A stretch of 64,000 bases of DNA from Clostridiales bacterium 38-18 (GCA_001897605.1 MKTL01000001.1:62001-126000); one strand, 5' to 3'; numbered from the stretch's first letter, positions 9,856 through 20,013 are shown. Numbers and translations: made by a program. The notes: generated by a model from the letters alone, not told the origin.

Positions 9856-11766
9856 ATGATTAGCCTCAAAAATACAATTCGAAAAGTTATTGTAGGTATC
9901 ATTTTATTCATTATAGTTGCATTTCTTATCAACTTTTGGTTTGTACCTACGACAAAATCTTATTTAAATACGAGCAACCAACGGATTCAAACCGTCAAGG
10001 AAAGCGTTATAACTTTGGATTTGCCAATGCGTGTGGTTGAAAATGTGCTGTCGCAGGTGTCAAATGACGCCACAAATCAGTCCAATATAAAGCTGCTTGA
10101 AGCCTACGACAAAAATCAAAAGCAGATGATTAATGCAACTATGGAGATGCAAACGGAGCTAGATTTAATCCAAATGGATTTGTTAGCGATCAATAAGCTA
10201 AGCCTTTCTAGACACAAAGCTTTATTAAATGATATGGACGATAAGCTCGATGAGCTATTGTTAAGTGCATCGAGAATTAATGAACTTATTCGAGGGAGTA
10301 AAATAGATAATACCCCTTTTGATATTATTAAAAATTATGATGTGCGTATTGTTCAATCTATTGGTGAACTGGAAGCATTAAATAAATCATTCAATAATCT
10401 TGTCGTCAGGGATTTTACGATTTTAATTAATGGTATTATCATTTTGCTAATTGTTTTTTTAATTTTATTTAGCTTAGGTGTTTATAAATACGTTATTTAT
10501 GATCAGCAGTTTATTATAAAAAGCTTTGAACAAATGGAGAGCAAAGATTATGACTTTAGTCATTTGCCAAGGATGCGTTCAATATTTACTGAGGAAAGAG
10601 ATATTTTCGAAAAAATTAAGGTCATTTACGAAGAAGAACAATTTGCAAAGGATGTCAAGGAAATCATTCTTGAGACCTATCACATTGATGATGTTATAGA
10701 AAAATTGTTTAAGACAGTATCAACACGTCTCAATATTGATCGTGTTGGAATTGCTTTTGTGGATTATAGTCGTAAAAAATTTATAGCGGAGTTTGGTTTT
10801 GCTAGCTATGACGTCATTAAGCTAGGACCTGGATTTGAAGTGAATTTCGGCAAGACGACACTAACTAAGATTCTTTATTCAAAGACCTCGTTTATAACGG
10901 ACGACCTGGAAGAAGAATTGGTGAAAAGACCTAATAGCGCCTCTCTTAAGCTACTCATGGAGGAAGGGGTTCAGTCAAATCTCGTCGTCCCATTAATTAT
11001 GGGCGAAGCGGTTTTTGGGATGGTATTTTTCTCTTCAACAGAAAAACACCATTTCAATCAAGAGCATTTAAGGCTAGCAGAAAAGTTAATTTACGAAATC
11101 AGTGGCATGCTAAATAGAGCTTATTTCACTAAGGTTGTTTTATCGAGAATAACCAATAGCTTTTCAGAGCTCGTAGATAAAAAGGACAATGAAACCGGTG
11201 ATCATCTTCTCAGAATGGTAAGGTATTCTGTCATAATCGCTGAGGGATTAAGACTTGCAAAAATTCCTAATTATGATGTGAATAGAAAGTTCGTACTGGA
11301 GATTGAAAGAAATGCCTCAGTACATGATATTGGTAAAGTAGGTATTCCGGATGAAATTTTGAAAAAACCAGGCAAGCTCGATTCTAATGAATGGCAGGTC
11401 ATGAAAACACATGCTGCCATAGGAGCTGATATTTTTAAATCACTTCGAGAAGGACTGCAAGTATTTGATGCTGATTTTTATAGATTTGCTGAGGACATCG
11501 CAAGGTACCATCATGAAAGATGGGATGGCACTGGGTACCCTGAAGGATTAGAAAAACACGATATTCCTCTTTCAGCAAGAATTGTTGCAATTGCAGATGT
11601 GTTTGACGCACTTACCTCTAAACGACATTACAAGGAGCCATTTAGCTTTGAAAGGTCACTTGAAATGGTTCAGGAATCTGCTGGTACACATTTAGACCCC
11701 GTTTTGGTGGAGTTGTTTATAAAGCATCAGGATAAGATCTGGTTGGTATATCAAGAAAATGTATAA
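9856..11766 (+). CDS. Membrane sensor with GAF and HD-GYP domains (putative c-di-GMP phosphodiesterase)
   Basis: A 636-residue membrane signalling protein predicted to hydrolyse cyclic di-GMP. A transmembrane segment (about residues 10-30), an extracytoplasmic helical sensor (to about 190) and a second membrane helix (about 192-215) precede a GAF domain (about 270-420) and an HD-GYP domain (about 430-630). The HD pair is H490-D491 in SVHDIGKVGIPDE, further metal ligands lie in KTHAAIG and YHHERWDG, and the GYP signature is G560-Y561-P562. ATG 9856 follows GAGGG. An extended -10-like TGATAAAAT lies at 9816-9824. The gene is monocistronic, with a terminator after it. Confidence 0.93.
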   Translation: MISLKNTIRKVIVGIILFIIVAFLINFWFVPTTKSYLNTSNQRIQTVKESVITLDLPMRVVENVLSQVSNDATNQSNIKLLEAYDKNQKQMINATMEMQTELDLIQMDLLAINKLSLSRHKALLNDMDDKLDELLLSASRINELIRGSKIDNTPFDIIKNYDVRIVQSIGELEALNKSFNNLVVRDFTILINGIIILLIVFLILFSLGVYKYVIYDQQFIIKSFEQMESKDYDFSHLPRMRSIFTEERDIFEKIKVIYEEEQFAKDVKEIILETYHIDDVIEKLFKTVSTRLNIDRVGIAFVDYSRKKFIAEFGFASYDVIKLGPGFEVNFGKTTLTKILYSKTSFITDDLEEELVKRPNSASLKLLMEEGVQSNLVVPLIMGEAVFGMVFFSSTEKHHFNQEHLRLAEKLIYEISGMLNRAYFTKVVLSRITNSFSELVDKKDNETGDHLLRMVRYSVIIAEGLRLAKIPNYDVNRKFVLEIERNASVHDIGKVGIPDEILKKPGKLDSNEWQVMKTHAAIGADIFKSLREGLQVFDADFYRFAEDIARYHHERWDGTGYPEGLEKHDIPLSARIVAIADVFDALTSKRHYKEPFSFERSLEMVQESAGTHLDPVLVELFIKHQDKIWLVYQENV

Positions 11767-11783
11767 CCATTCAATAGGAAAGG

Positions 11784-11812
11784 CCATTGTGTTTTAGCAC
11801 AGTGGTTTTTTT
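11784..11812 (+). terminator. Terminator after the HD-GYP gene
   Basis: CCATTGTG and CACAGTGG form an 8-bp stem around TTTTAG and are followed by seven T residues. Confidence 0.88.
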
Positions 11813-12058
11813 ATTAACCCACAATTTCATTTGTTGTAAAAACTGAAGACTCACTGCCTTAAGTTTTTTAGTACTCCTATTGGTTCATAAATATTAACAA
11901 ATTTTAAGATGTATCGAAAAATTTTTATGTTTGCAAGTATTGGAAATTCAGTATCCAAAAAAAAATATATTGCGGTAAATTGTCACGTTTTGTAGAAAAA
12001 AGTCAGATAAATCTGTATAATAGGAAAAGACCAACGATTAATTCGAAGGAGGGGCTTA

Positions 12059-14233
12059 ATGCTACGAATGAAATGGGGGAAACACAAACTTGTCGAGGTT
12101 AAAAAACCTAAAAGGGTTAAATCAGGCAAAGTTAAGAATGAAAGAACGAAAAGAGTAAAGAGCAAAGGCAAATCATCGAGCATTGTGGGCTCGAGGATTA
12201 GATTGAGGTTTAAGGATTGGTCAATACGCAACAAAATAATAGCAGGGTTTTTAGTTATCATCCTTGCATTAATTTATGTTACGGTATCATCTTATAATTT
12301 TATTGGTCTTATTGCATATGATTACATTCCTGTAATTCAGCTTCAATCACAGCTAAGCTCAACGGTTCAACATATGAACGCAACTCAAAGGGATTTCCTA
12401 ATGATTGATCGAACCAATGAAGATTATTTCAAAGAAGCTTCAAAGCTTGAAGAGGGACAGCTGGCACAAACTGAGAGAACACTTGAGTTTGCAAGCTCCT
12501 ATCAAGGTGCTCTAAAAGATGTCAATGAACTATTGGATACTAAGCTTGTAAAAAATGAACCTGTTTTGAAAGACAGCATTGAGCAATTAAAAACGGAAAT
12601 TGGCAATTACAATACCATTTTTGATCAAATGCATATGAATATTCAGAAGCGTGGCTTTGATCGATATGGTGTCGTTGGCGAAATTGATACAATGAAAAAA
12701 CAGCTAAAGGCTAAGTTGTCTGCAATGCCCCAGGACAGCAATTTAGATAAAGCAATCGCCAACCTAGATAATGCGCATGTAAATTACCTATACACGCAAG
12801 AGAAGCGTTTCCTAGATCAAATCAAGGATCAATTAAATTACCCAAATACTCAGGTGATGTTAGGTAACTTTACAGATAGCTATAAGAGCGAATACAATAC
12901 TATATCTGAGGGCTATGTAAATGCCTTTGCCAGCTTAGTTGCACTAGATGACACAATTGGTCGAAATCCTGAGGAGGGATTATTCGCTGAACTGACCGCA
13001 TCAAGTGAACGTTCTGATGCACTTGTTAGCGATATTACTGCTACTATAAAAACAGAGCTTGAATCGAGCTTGAAGGGATTAATTGGTAAGTTAATTTTAT
13101 TGGTTGTAGCAGTTACAGGTGCGGCTATAGCATTTGCATTTGTTTTAGCGACTGTTATCTCTAGACCGGTTAAAAATGTCAATCTTATGCTTGAAGATAT
13201 ATCAGAGGGCGAAGGTGATTTAACGAAGACCTTGAACATTAATACAAAAGAAGAAATGGGTACAATGGCGACCCTGTTCAATAAGTTTGTATCTAAGATT
13301 CAAGAGGTTGTTGTAAAGGTAAAAAACAGTGTCACGACACTAACTGATTATACGGATGAAATTCACGATGCAATTGATCAAGCCAATGATAGTATTGAGC
13401 AAATTAATCTCGAGGTTAGATCAATGATTGATGGCTTACAAAATAATGCAAGTGTGGTGCAAGAGACCACTGCAAGTATACAAGAGCTTTCAAGCAGCGC
13501 TCAGATGATTTCAAGAGAAGCTGAAGCCGTTGTTGCAGACTCTGAAAACGTGCTAGAGGCATCCAAAAATGGCGTAGATAAATTGAGTGGCGTCGTAGTT
13601 AGTATTGAAAAAGTGAAAGCGTCATCAGAATCGATGGCAGATGTAATATCGACCTTAAGACATTCTTCAAATGAAATTGTTGAAATTGTCAACATTATCA
13701 ACGCAATTGCAGAACAAACCTCACTGCTTGCACTAAATGCTTCAATAGAAGCGGCAAGAGCTGGTGAGCATGGACGAGGCTTCTCAGTTGTAGCTGAGGA
13801 AGTGAGAAAGCTGGCTGAACAGAGCAAGGGCTCAGCATTTAAAATTAACGATATCATCACACAAATCTCAAAAGAGATTCATGGTGCTGGTGAGACGATG
13901 CAGCTTGAAAAGCAATTGGTTGAGAAGAGTGTTTCAGAAGTTCACGAAACCAATAAAAGCTTTAATCAGATTCTGAAGCTGATTGAAGCAATTGACCAAA
14001 AGCTTTCAAATATTAGCAGAGGCGCAGGTCAACAATCACAGATATCTGAAGAAATGGCCAAAGCGGTAGATGAGCTATCCAATATTATGCAAGATAATGT
14101 TTCCTCCTCAGAGAGAATAGGGGCGAGCATCGAAAATCAGGTAGCGACCTTTGAAGAAATTGCAGCAAGTATATCTGAGCTTAAAAATATGGCGATTGTC
14201 CTAGAGACAGAAACCAATCGGTTTAAAGTTTAG
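12059..14233 (+). CDS. Methyl-accepting chemotaxis protein with a basic N-terminal extension
   Basis: A 724-residue chemoreceptor that should control the CheA kinase. An unusual cytoplasmic N-terminus of about 60 residues is packed with Lys and Arg. It is followed by membrane helix 1 (about 62-85), a long helical extracytoplasmic sensor (to about 340), membrane helix 2 (about 341-365), HAMP (about 365-415) and the signalling domain. The signalling tip shows [21 protein letters not shown] with [16 protein letters not shown] 12059 sits 5 bases after AAGGAGGGG, so the basic tail appears genuinely translated. A TGTATAAT box (12014-12021) is a likely -10. The ligand is unknown. A strong terminator follows. 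Confidence 0.95.
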   Translation: MLRMKWGKHKLVEVKKPKRVKSGKVKNERTKRVKSKGKSSSIVGSRIRLRFKDWSIRNKIIAGFLVIILALIYVTVSSYNFIGLIAYDYIPVIQLQSQLSSTVQHMNATQRDFLMIDRTNEDYFKEASKLEEGQLAQTERTLEFASSYQGALKDVNELLDTKLVKNEPVLKDSIEQLKTEIGNYNTIFDQMHMNIQKRGFDRYGVVGEIDTMKKQLKAKLSAMPQDSNLDKAIANLDNAHVNYLYTQEKRFLDQIKDQLNYPNTQVMLGNFTDSYKSEYNTISEGYVNAFASLVALDDTIGRNPEEGLFAELTASSERSDALVSDITATIKTELESSLKGLIGKLILLVVAVTGAAIAFAFVLATVISRPVKNVNLMLEDISEGEGDLTKTLNINTKEEMGTMATLFNKFVSKIQEVVVKVKNSVTTLTDYTDEIHDAIDQANDSIEQINLEVRSMIDGLQNNASVVQETTASIQELSSSAQMISREAEAVVADSENVLEASKNGVDKLSGVVVSIEKVKASSESMADVISTLRHSSNEIVEIVNIINAIAEQTSLLALNASIEAARAGEHGRGFSVVAEEVRKLAEQSKGSAFKINDIITQISKEIHGAGETMQLEKQLVEKSVSEVHETNKSFNQILKLIEAIDQKLSNISRGAGQQSQISEEMAKAVDELSNIMQDNVSSSERIGASIENQVATFEEIAASISELKNMAIVLETETNRFKV

Positions 14234-14240
14234 TGCGAGA

Positions 14241-14269
14241 AACCTCAGCCCTTGGGCTGAGGTTTTTTT
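14241..14269 (+). terminator. Terminator after the chemoreceptor gene
   Basis: A 10-bp perfect stem (AACCTCAGCC / GGCTGAGGTT) with a CTTG loop is followed by a run of seven T residues. Confidence 0.95.
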
Positions 14270-14461
14270 CATCAATGAGCATCAATCGGCCATCGTATCG
14301 CCTAGGAATTATAGTATTTATGCTCTATGCGACGAATGAGTTGAGATATGATTATCTGAGGGCTTGTAATTATAGGTAGGCTAATATATGCTTATGTATG
14401 TACTAAAATTTAAGAGGCTAGAACTTTTTAAAGAAAATTTCGTCATAATATAGAGGTGAAC

Positions 14462-15433
14462 ATGCAAATCAAAGAGGCCTACCTGCACGTGATTGATGCA
14501 GTAAACGATGTGAAGCTGCTTTCTGAGAAGGCGATGCATATCGATGTTGAGATAGAGGAATATGCAATTAAGCACGCGGAAATTTTTAAAGATCATTTAG
14601 ACATTTCAGAACTGCCGTTAAACAGACAGACAAAGCTAGGACTTTCTGAAGAGAGCAGCTTTAAAGAAGTCACCCTTCAAGTGGCAGATTTGTTCTTCGA
14701 TGTGATGCAGCAGACGGATGAAATAAAGCCATGTGATTTGATGTGCCTAAGCTGCGAGGATGAAAATGGGCAGTTCTATGCCTTTTTAAAACTGAATTTT
14801 AGAACGAGCTTTGCACATGCAGTTGAATTAGAGGAGAATTTAATCATTAATAAAATAGTACGACAGGTGACAACCTTGCCTTATAAATCACAAAAAGTCG
14901 AAGAAGGTTTTTTAATCGACCTTAGCTCGGACACCATCTTCGTGAAGGATAAGCAAGTGACTATTGATGGCAACAAGGTGAAGTATATTACTGAAAAGGT
15001 ATTAGGTACTTTTGGCGCATTAACGACCAAACGAAAGATTGACCTGATTACGAAAACGGCTGAGAAGGTTATTGAAAAATATGACGATCAGCCATTAATT
15101 AAAACAGCGAAAATGCGTCAAATGGTTACTGATCAGTTGGATCAGACAGGAAGCATTGATCTATCTCCAATTGTTGAGGCGTGTATGGACACACAAGTGG
15201 CAAAGGAGACCTATTATCAGACACTCAATGAAAAGGGTGTTGACACAGAAGGTGTAAAGCTCAACGAGGCACAAGCTAAAAAGCTTAAAAGGACTCAAAG
15301 AATCAAAACTGCAAGCGGTGTTGAAATTATTTTGCCGTTTGAATATGTTTCTAGAACAGAAAATTTGAGCATCGTCAATCATCCTGATGGCTCAGTTAGT
15401 ATAGAACTCAAAAATCTTGGAGAATTATTATGA
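14462..15433 (+). CDS. Nucleoid-associated protein (NdpA/YejK family)
   Basis: A 323-residue protein resembling the 37-kDa nucleoid-associated family, whose E. coli member YejK associates with DNA and topoisomerases. Family-like features include the N-terminal VIDAVNDVKLLSEKAM region, the central LNFRTSFAHAVE strand and a C-terminal region with LPFEYVSRTENLSIVNHPDGS. ATG 14462 is preferred, using AGAGG at 14452-14456; a GTG at 14456 lies inside that binding site. The stop codon overlaps the next start as ATGA, so translation with the pseudouridine synthase is probably coupled. The biological role in Firmicutes is uncertain. Confidence 0.8.
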   Translation: MQIKEAYLHVIDAVNDVKLLSEKAMHIDVEIEEYAIKHAEIFKDHLDISELPLNRQTKLGLSEESSFKEVTLQVADLFFDVMQQTDEIKPCDLMCLSCEDENGQFYAFLKLNFRTSFAHAVELEENLIINKIVRQVTTLPYKSQKVEEGFLIDLSSDTIFVKDKQVTIDGNKVKYITEKVLGTFGALTTKRKIDLITKTAEKVIEKYDDQPLIKTAKMRQMVTDQLDQTGSIDLSPIVEACMDTQVAKETYYQTLNEKGVDTEGVKLNEAQAKKLKRTQRIKTASGVEIILPFEYVSRTENLSIVNHPDGSVSIELKNLGELL

Positions 15434-16170
15434 GACTCAATAAATACTTAAGTGATGCAGGGGTTTGCTCTAGACGAGAGGCGGATCGACAAATAGAAGC
15501 GGGCAAAGTGCTTGTCAATGGTGTAGTTGCCGTACTGGGCACACAAGTTGAGGCCACAGATAGCGTTATCTACAATGGTAAAAGGGTCACTGCTGTCGGT
15601 GAAAAGGTTATATTGGCCGTGTACAAGCCTGCTGGTGTGGAATGTACCAGTGCGACTGAGGTTCAAGATAATATCGTCAACTATGTAAGCTATAAAACAC
15701 GGCTATATCCCGTAGGCAGATTGGATAAACAATCGGAGGGATTAATTTTAATGACCAATGATGGCGAGTTGTCCAATGGCATTTTAAAAGCTAGGTATTT
15801 TCATGAAAAGGAATATATCGTTGTAGTAAACAAGCCACTTTCTAGGGAGTTTTTAAAGCACATGCGTGCGGGTGTCCCAATTTTAGATACTGTAACTAGA
15901 CCCTGTGATGTGGAAAAGCTAGATGAAAGAAGCTTTAAGATCATATTGACTCAGGGGCTAAATCGTCAGATTAGACGTATGTGTGAAGCTCTGGGCTATG
16001 AAGTGCTTAATTTAAAGCGAACAAGGGTATTAAATGTAACGCTAGAAGGGCTTGAATACGGTAAATGGCGTCATTTAACAGCCGATGAGGAAAACGCTTT
16101 AAGGGCAATTGTTTCGAAAAATGATGACTCTGCGTATCTAAAGGAAGCGGTTGATTTTGACGATAATTGA
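15430..16170 (+). CDS. 23S rRNA pseudouridine synthase, RluF-like
   Basis: A 246-residue pseudouridine synthase of the RsuA/RluB/RluE/RluF family. An S4 RNA-binding domain (about residues 1-60, NKYLSDAGVCSRREAD) precedes the catalytic domain with catalytic Asp in VGRLDKQSEGLI. The features GVPILDTVTRPC and GLNRQIRRMCEALGYEV resemble E. coli RluF, which modifies position 2604 of 23S rRNA. RluF-specific identity is inferred from these motifs. The start overlaps the preceding stop by 4 bases. Two other pseudouridine synthases of different subfamilies occur in this window. Confidence 0.9.
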   Translation: MRLNKYLSDAGVCSRREADRQIEAGKVLVNGVVAVLGTQVEATDSVIYNGKRVTAVGEKVILAVYKPAGVECTSATEVQDNIVNYVSYKTRLYPVGRLDKQSEGLILMTNDGELSNGILKARYFHEKEYIVVVNKPLSREFLKHMRAGVPILDTVTRPCDVEKLDERSFKIILTQGLNRQIRRMCEALGYEVLNLKRTRVLNVTLEGLEYGKWRHLTADEENALRAIVSKNDDSAYLKEAVDFDDN

Positions 16171-16248
16171 GATAGAGGATTAAGGTATAAGCGTCGGTAG
16201 AGAAGTGTCATCGTATATGGCAGTTGTTGATTGGAATTGAGGGATATC

Positions 16249-16614
16249 ATGTTAGAAAATGTATTAATCGCTGGAATTGCAACCTTTATTGTGTTTATAA
16301 GTGTTGAAACCATTAAGAGCTTTAGACAGTTTTTAATATTCAAAAGAGTAAGAGAGACTATTTTAATTGCTGCTTTTGGCTATTTAAAGCATACACCTAA
16401 GGGCTTTGTGGATTTGTCACGCTTAAAGACACATCTTATTGAAAAATTACGAGAGATAAAGTTAATCAGATGGGTAAAGGATATAACGATTACTTGGGAA
16501 TCCGTTGATGCCATTCAGTTTGTTTTTGAGCTGAAATTTGAAAAGCTACAGCCAAAATATAAATTTGTTATTGGATTAAAGGACGTTGATGAAGTTATAA
16601 ATCGAACACAGTAA
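16249..16614 (+). CDS. Small membrane-anchored protein of unknown function
   Basis: I do not recognise a family for this 121-residue product. A single hydrophobic segment at residues 3-23 probably anchors it in the membrane, followed by a basic stretch (IFKRVRETI) and a mixed cytoplasmic domain with KLREIKLIRWVKDI and a C-terminal KFVIGLKDVDEVI. ATG 16249 was chosen because GAGGG lies at 16239-16243; an earlier in-frame TTG lacks such a site. It sits between an RNA-modification gene and another unknown anchored protein, with short gaps suggesting one operon. Confidence 0.7.
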   Translation: MLENVLIAGIATFIVFISVETIKSFRQFLIFKRVRETILIAAFGYLKHTPKGFVDLSRLKTHLIEKLREIKLIRWVKDITITWESVDAIQFVFELKFEKLQPKYKFVIGLKDVDEVINRTQ

Positions 16615-16639
16615 ATATAGACGATAAGGATGTGAGAAG

Positions 16640-17386
16640 ATGAGAAGAGTTGTTGTAATACTTTTAATCGCAATTGCACTATTTTTGTTCTACAGTATCG
16701 CGACTCACACAGACAAACCTAATAATATTGAGACCTATCATTTTGATTTTGATGAGATTGATAAAGATTTTTGGCTTGTAAGCGAGTGGGAATCCTATAA
16801 GCGTGCCTATGATCTAGTAAAAACAGATAATGGCATTCTCGAGCTCAGTCAAGATGTGACTGGCATTATGCCCTACATGCTTAGTAAACCTTTGGAGCTT
16901 CAAAGTAAAGATGTCTTGACCATTAAGAGAAGGATCAAAATATCTCATGGCTCCGATACCTTCTCTGGGGGATTGGCACTTTATCAGACCTTGGATTTAG
17001 AACTAATGCCTGAACCAACAGACGGCGCTTGGTTTACGGCTTTCGGCGATGGCGTTGCCCTGATTGAATACTCATATGATTTAACACATGAGTCTAATCG
17101 ACCAGGGAAGGATGTGTTTAGATTCCTCGCAGCAGATTGGGAGTACAATGATAATTATCAATTAATTACACCTGTCTATGACGAATGGGTGGATGAAACT
17201 TTGATTTTTGATATGCGCTCCAATCAAATGATTTATAAGTTGGGTGATAAGGAATATAAGCTATACAGCTATAAGCTAGACAAAAGTGCGATTCGTATTC
17301 TGATGCATCCATATGGCACTGGTACGGGCAATAAAATTGAAATTGATTCTATGGATGTAACCATAGAAGACAAATCAACTCGATAA
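16640..17386 (+). CDS. Membrane-anchored extracytoplasmic protein of unknown function
   Basis: A 248-residue protein with an N-terminal hydrophobic helix (about residues 4-21) that could be a signal anchor or signal peptide; no lipobox cysteine is present. The rest is rich in aromatic and acidic residues and probably beta-structured (FWLVSEWESY, WFTAFGDGVALIEYSYD, IRILMHPYGTGTGNKIEID). The pattern is reminiscent of concanavalin-like sugar-binding folds, but that is only an impression. The ATG has AAGGATGTGAG upstream. It lies 25 bases after the preceding unknown gene and 12 bases before recX. Confidence 0.7.
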   Translation: MRRVVVILLIAIALFLFYSIATHTDKPNNIETYHFDFDEIDKDFWLVSEWESYKRAYDLVKTDNGILELSQDVTGIMPYMLSKPLELQSKDVLTIKRRIKISHGSDTFSGGLALYQTLDLELMPEPTDGAWFTAFGDGVALIEYSYDLTHESNRPGKDVFRFLAADWEYNDNYQLITPVYDEWVDETLIFDMRSNQMIYKLGDKEYKLYSYKLDKSAIRILMHPYGTGTGNKIEIDSMDVTIEDKSTR

Positions 17387-17398
17387 GAGGAGATCCTA

Positions 17399-17926
17399 TT
17401 GAAAAGTTTGTACGAAAAAGGGCTGGAATATGCCCTTTATTTATTATCTGGGCAAATGAAAACTGAAAAGCAAATGAGAGATAAGCTTAAAGGCAAAGCA
17501 TATGAAGAGGACATTGTTGAAAAAATCATCCGACAGCTTTTAGAGGTGAAATATCTTGACGATGTCAATTATGCGCAGTGTTATATCAGAGCCAACCGTC
17601 ATAGATATGGAAGCTATCGCTTAAAGATGAGCTTAAGGCAGAAGGGCGTTAAACAGTCCGACATCGATCTGGCTTTTTTGAATGATGAGGATGAATCCAT
17701 GGAAGCTGCTGAGGCTATAGCAGAAAACGAGATTGTAGAGAAGGTACTTGAAAAGAAAATTGCGAGCACAACCATTGATTGGGCTCGCATGAATGCTGAT
17801 TTTCAATATAAGAATGCCACCTACCAAAAGCTAGCAAGATTTTTAGCCAGTCGCGGATTTTCCGCTGATGTTATTAAAACGGTGCTGCGTAATCGGTTGA
17901 ACGAGGAGTTCGTCGATGAATTTTGA
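17399..17926 (+). CDS. recX: Regulatory protein RecX
   Basis: RecX binds RecA filaments and modulates homologous recombination. The 175-residue product has the three-helix repeat organisation of the family: EKGLEYALYLLSGQMKTEKQ, then YLDDVNYAQCYIRANRHR and RYGSYRLKMSLRQKG, and a C-terminal repeat with FLASRGFSADVIKTVL. Translation appears to start at TTG 17399, preceded by AGAGGAG; no ATG fits. recA itself is not in the window. The 3' end overlaps the convergent helicase gene by 84 bases. Confidence 0.9.
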   Translation: MKSLYEKGLEYALYLLSGQMKTEKQMRDKLKGKAYEEDIVEKIIRQLLEVKYLDDVNYAQCYIRANRHRYGSYRLKMSLRQKGVKQSDIDLAFLNDEDESMEAAEAIAENEIVEKVLEKKIASTTIDWARMNADFQYKNATYQKLARFLASRGFSADVIKTVLRNRLNEEFVDEF

Positions 17927-19735
17927 GTTAGCATTAAATGCGCCATTGATAAATTCAGAATGTAAGAGCTCAAACCTTTTTTTAGCTCTCGTTAAACCAA
18001 CGTAGAACAGCCGTCTCTCTTCTTCAATTTGAGCGTCTGTTTTATTTTTTGCATTTGGAAAGACCTGTGGATTGACGTCCACCATATAGACTTCATCAAA
18101 CTCTAATCCCTTGGAGCCGTGAATAGTAGAAAGCGTTATGCCTTCATCTATGTTCCCTTGATTGGTTGTTATAAATTTTTTCAGAGTATCGATGCGATTG
18201 ATGAAATCAAAGCCAGTTTTTAGAGGCTTAGCGATTGCTTTGTAAGTGTCTAAACGCGTTCTTGCATAGGTCATCGTAAATCCAAGCTTGGAAGAGGTAT
18301 TCTTAATGTACTCCAAATAACCGAGCTCAGTTTCGATGAAATGTATGGCATCATATGGTCGTAATTTTGATAAGGCCTCAAATTGGTCCTTCAGTCTTTC
18401 TTGCGTTCTAGTTTGATAATCCTGTAAAAAAGGAACTTCAATCAAAACATTGAAAATGTTTCTACCTCTTTGATTCAATTGGATATAGTTAAGCATCTCT
18501 CTTGAAATAAAACCATTGGTTTTAAAAACAATCCGACTAAAGCTCTGAAAATCCTGTGGAATCATAGCAAGAGTGATGAAAGCCAATAAATCCTCAAGAA
18601 GCCAATGACTTAGCTCAGCGTGTGGCATATCCTTGATTTGAAAGGACATTTTTTCTTTTTCAAGTAAATCAATGATGCTAATTGACGATATTTTATTGCG
18701 GTATAGCACTGCTAAGGATTGCTTTTGATCATGTGCATCATCAAAGCATGCTTTTAGATAGGCATTTCTACCAATCAAATCATCGAAAACCCTGACCACG
18801 GGTTCTTCTATTGGAGAAAAGAATGGCAGCATTTTTTTGGGGTATCTATCCTTATTATGTGCGATAATTTCAGCAGCAGCATTGACGATATGTGCATCTG
18901 ATCGAAAGTTCTGATCTAGGTAGTATAAATTCGCGCCTTCAAATCGTTTTTGATAGTCGAGCAGGTATCTTGGATAAGCGCCTCTAAAGCCGTAGATGGA
19001 CTGATCGTCATCTGCGACTAAGAACAAGTTTCGTTCTTCTGAGAGCAGTAGCTCGATCAGTTCAAATTGAAGCAGTGATGTATCCTGTGCTTCATCTACC
19101 TGTATAAATCTGTATTGATCGACCAAGCCTTTCCGATATTGAGGTGATTTTTTCAAAAGCTGTATGGCACTAATGAGCATGTCATCAAAATCGAACAAAA
19201 GGTGTTTTTTCTTATATCTATGATAATCCTCAGCCATCTCGAATATATCATCCCAGTCAAAGGTTTGCTCGTGTGATTGGTTACGATTTAGTCTGAGATT
19301 ATATATTAGTCCAATTTGGTTGGAAAGCGTTTCAAAGTCATCCTCACTAAGTGATTCGTGATGTCTCTTTCGATAGACTTCATTTAATATACGATACTTT
19401 TGAGAACCGTCTTCAAGGAGTGTCATCTCCTTGCCGATAGAGTTCAGATAGCCTTTATACATCCTAAATGCCAGTCGATGAATGGTCATAAATTGAAAAG
19501 TTGCGCCATCTGGAAAGGTAGAGCGATAGCGTCTTTCCATATCATCAGCTGAAGCCTTTGAAAATGTTAAGGTTAAAATCGAATCGGGAGAGATCTGGTG
19601 GTGCTCTACCAAATAGATTAATCGATGAAGCAAAAGCGTCGTTTTTCCACTACCTGGTATGGCAAGCGTAAGTGCGGGGCCGGTAAAATGCTTTGAGGCT
19701 TCTAATTGTCCTTGTGTAAGGTTTTTTTCTGCCAT
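17843..19735 (-). CDS. UvrD/PcrA-like superfamily 1 DNA helicase
   Basis: A 630-residue ATP-dependent 3'-5' helicase candidate for repair or replication restart. Helicase motifs are in order: Walker A IPGSGKTTLLLHRL, TFSKASA, VDEAQDTSLLQ (Walker B), ADDDQSIYGFRGA, HGSKGLEFDEVYMVD and YVGLTRAKKRF. The minus-strand ATG at 19735 was chosen because TTAGGAG precedes it. The frame remains open upstream to 19933, but that 66-residue tail lacks similarity and a binding site. It is slightly shorter than PcrA (about 720 residues), so it is probably a paralogue; pcrA usually lies beside ligA and may be outside the window. Its 3' end overlaps recX convergently. Confidence 0.9.
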   Translation of the reverse strand: MAEKNLTQGQLEASKHFTGPALTLAIPGSGKTTLLLHRLIYLVEHHQISPDSILTLTFSKASADDMERRYRSTFPDGATFQFMTIHRLAFRMYKGYLNSIGKEMTLLEDGSQKYRILNEVYRKRHHESLSEDDFETLSNQIGLIYNLRLNRNQSHEQTFDWDDIFEMAEDYHRYKKKHLLFDFDDMLISAIQLLKKSPQYRKGLVDQYRFIQVDEAQDTSLLQFELIELLLSEERNLFLVADDDQSIYGFRGAYPRYLLDYQKRFEGANLYYLDQNFRSDAHIVNAAAEIIAHNKDRYPKKMLPFFSPIEEPVVRVFDDLIGRNAYLKACFDDAHDQKQSLAVLYRNKISSISIIDLLEKEKMSFQIKDMPHAELSHWLLEDLLAFITLAMIPQDFQSFSRIVFKTNGFISREMLNYIQLNQRGRNIFNVLIEVPFLQDYQTRTQERLKDQFEALSKLRPYDAIHFIETELGYLEYIKNTSSKLGFTMTYARTRLDTYKAIAKPLKTGFDFINRIDTLKKFITTNQGNIDEGITLSTIHGSKGLEFDEVYMVDVNPQVFPNAKNKTDAQIEEERRLFYVGLTRAKKRFELLHSEFINGAFNANSKFIDELLVQPITQHRFNNISGKSATG

Positions 19736-19865
19736 TTTAACTCCTAATAGGGCAATTTTGTCAAAAAAACCCCAATATATGTTCTGTTTTGATATAAAAA
19801 AGGGGTTTATGTGTGAATGATTTATGAATAATATATAACAAGGGGGTAAATTTTGCAATAAACCC

Positions 19866-19893
19866 TTGCTAGAGGGCGTGTATAAGGTATAAT
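19866..19893 (+). promoter_or_regulatory. Sigma-A-type promoter for tig
   Basis: TTGCTA (19866-19871) and TATAAT (19888-19893) with 16-base spacing lie about 120 bases upstream of the trigger factor start, leaving a leader of about 110 bases. No heat-shock CIRCE or CtsR-type repeat was recognised in this region. Confidence 0.7.
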
Positions 19894-20013
19894 TATAGTG
19901 ATTTTCACTATACAACTTTACTTTTTTCATCAAATAAGTTACTATTAATTAGTTAAATAGGTTAATTAAACTCCTTTAAGGAGTTAAATAAATAAGAGAT
20001 CGGGAGGCACCCC

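Noticed and set aside
19736-19933. 66-residue upstream extension of the helicase
   Set aside because: The extension lacks conserved sequence and overlaps a likely promoter; AGGAG supports the ATG at 19735 instead.
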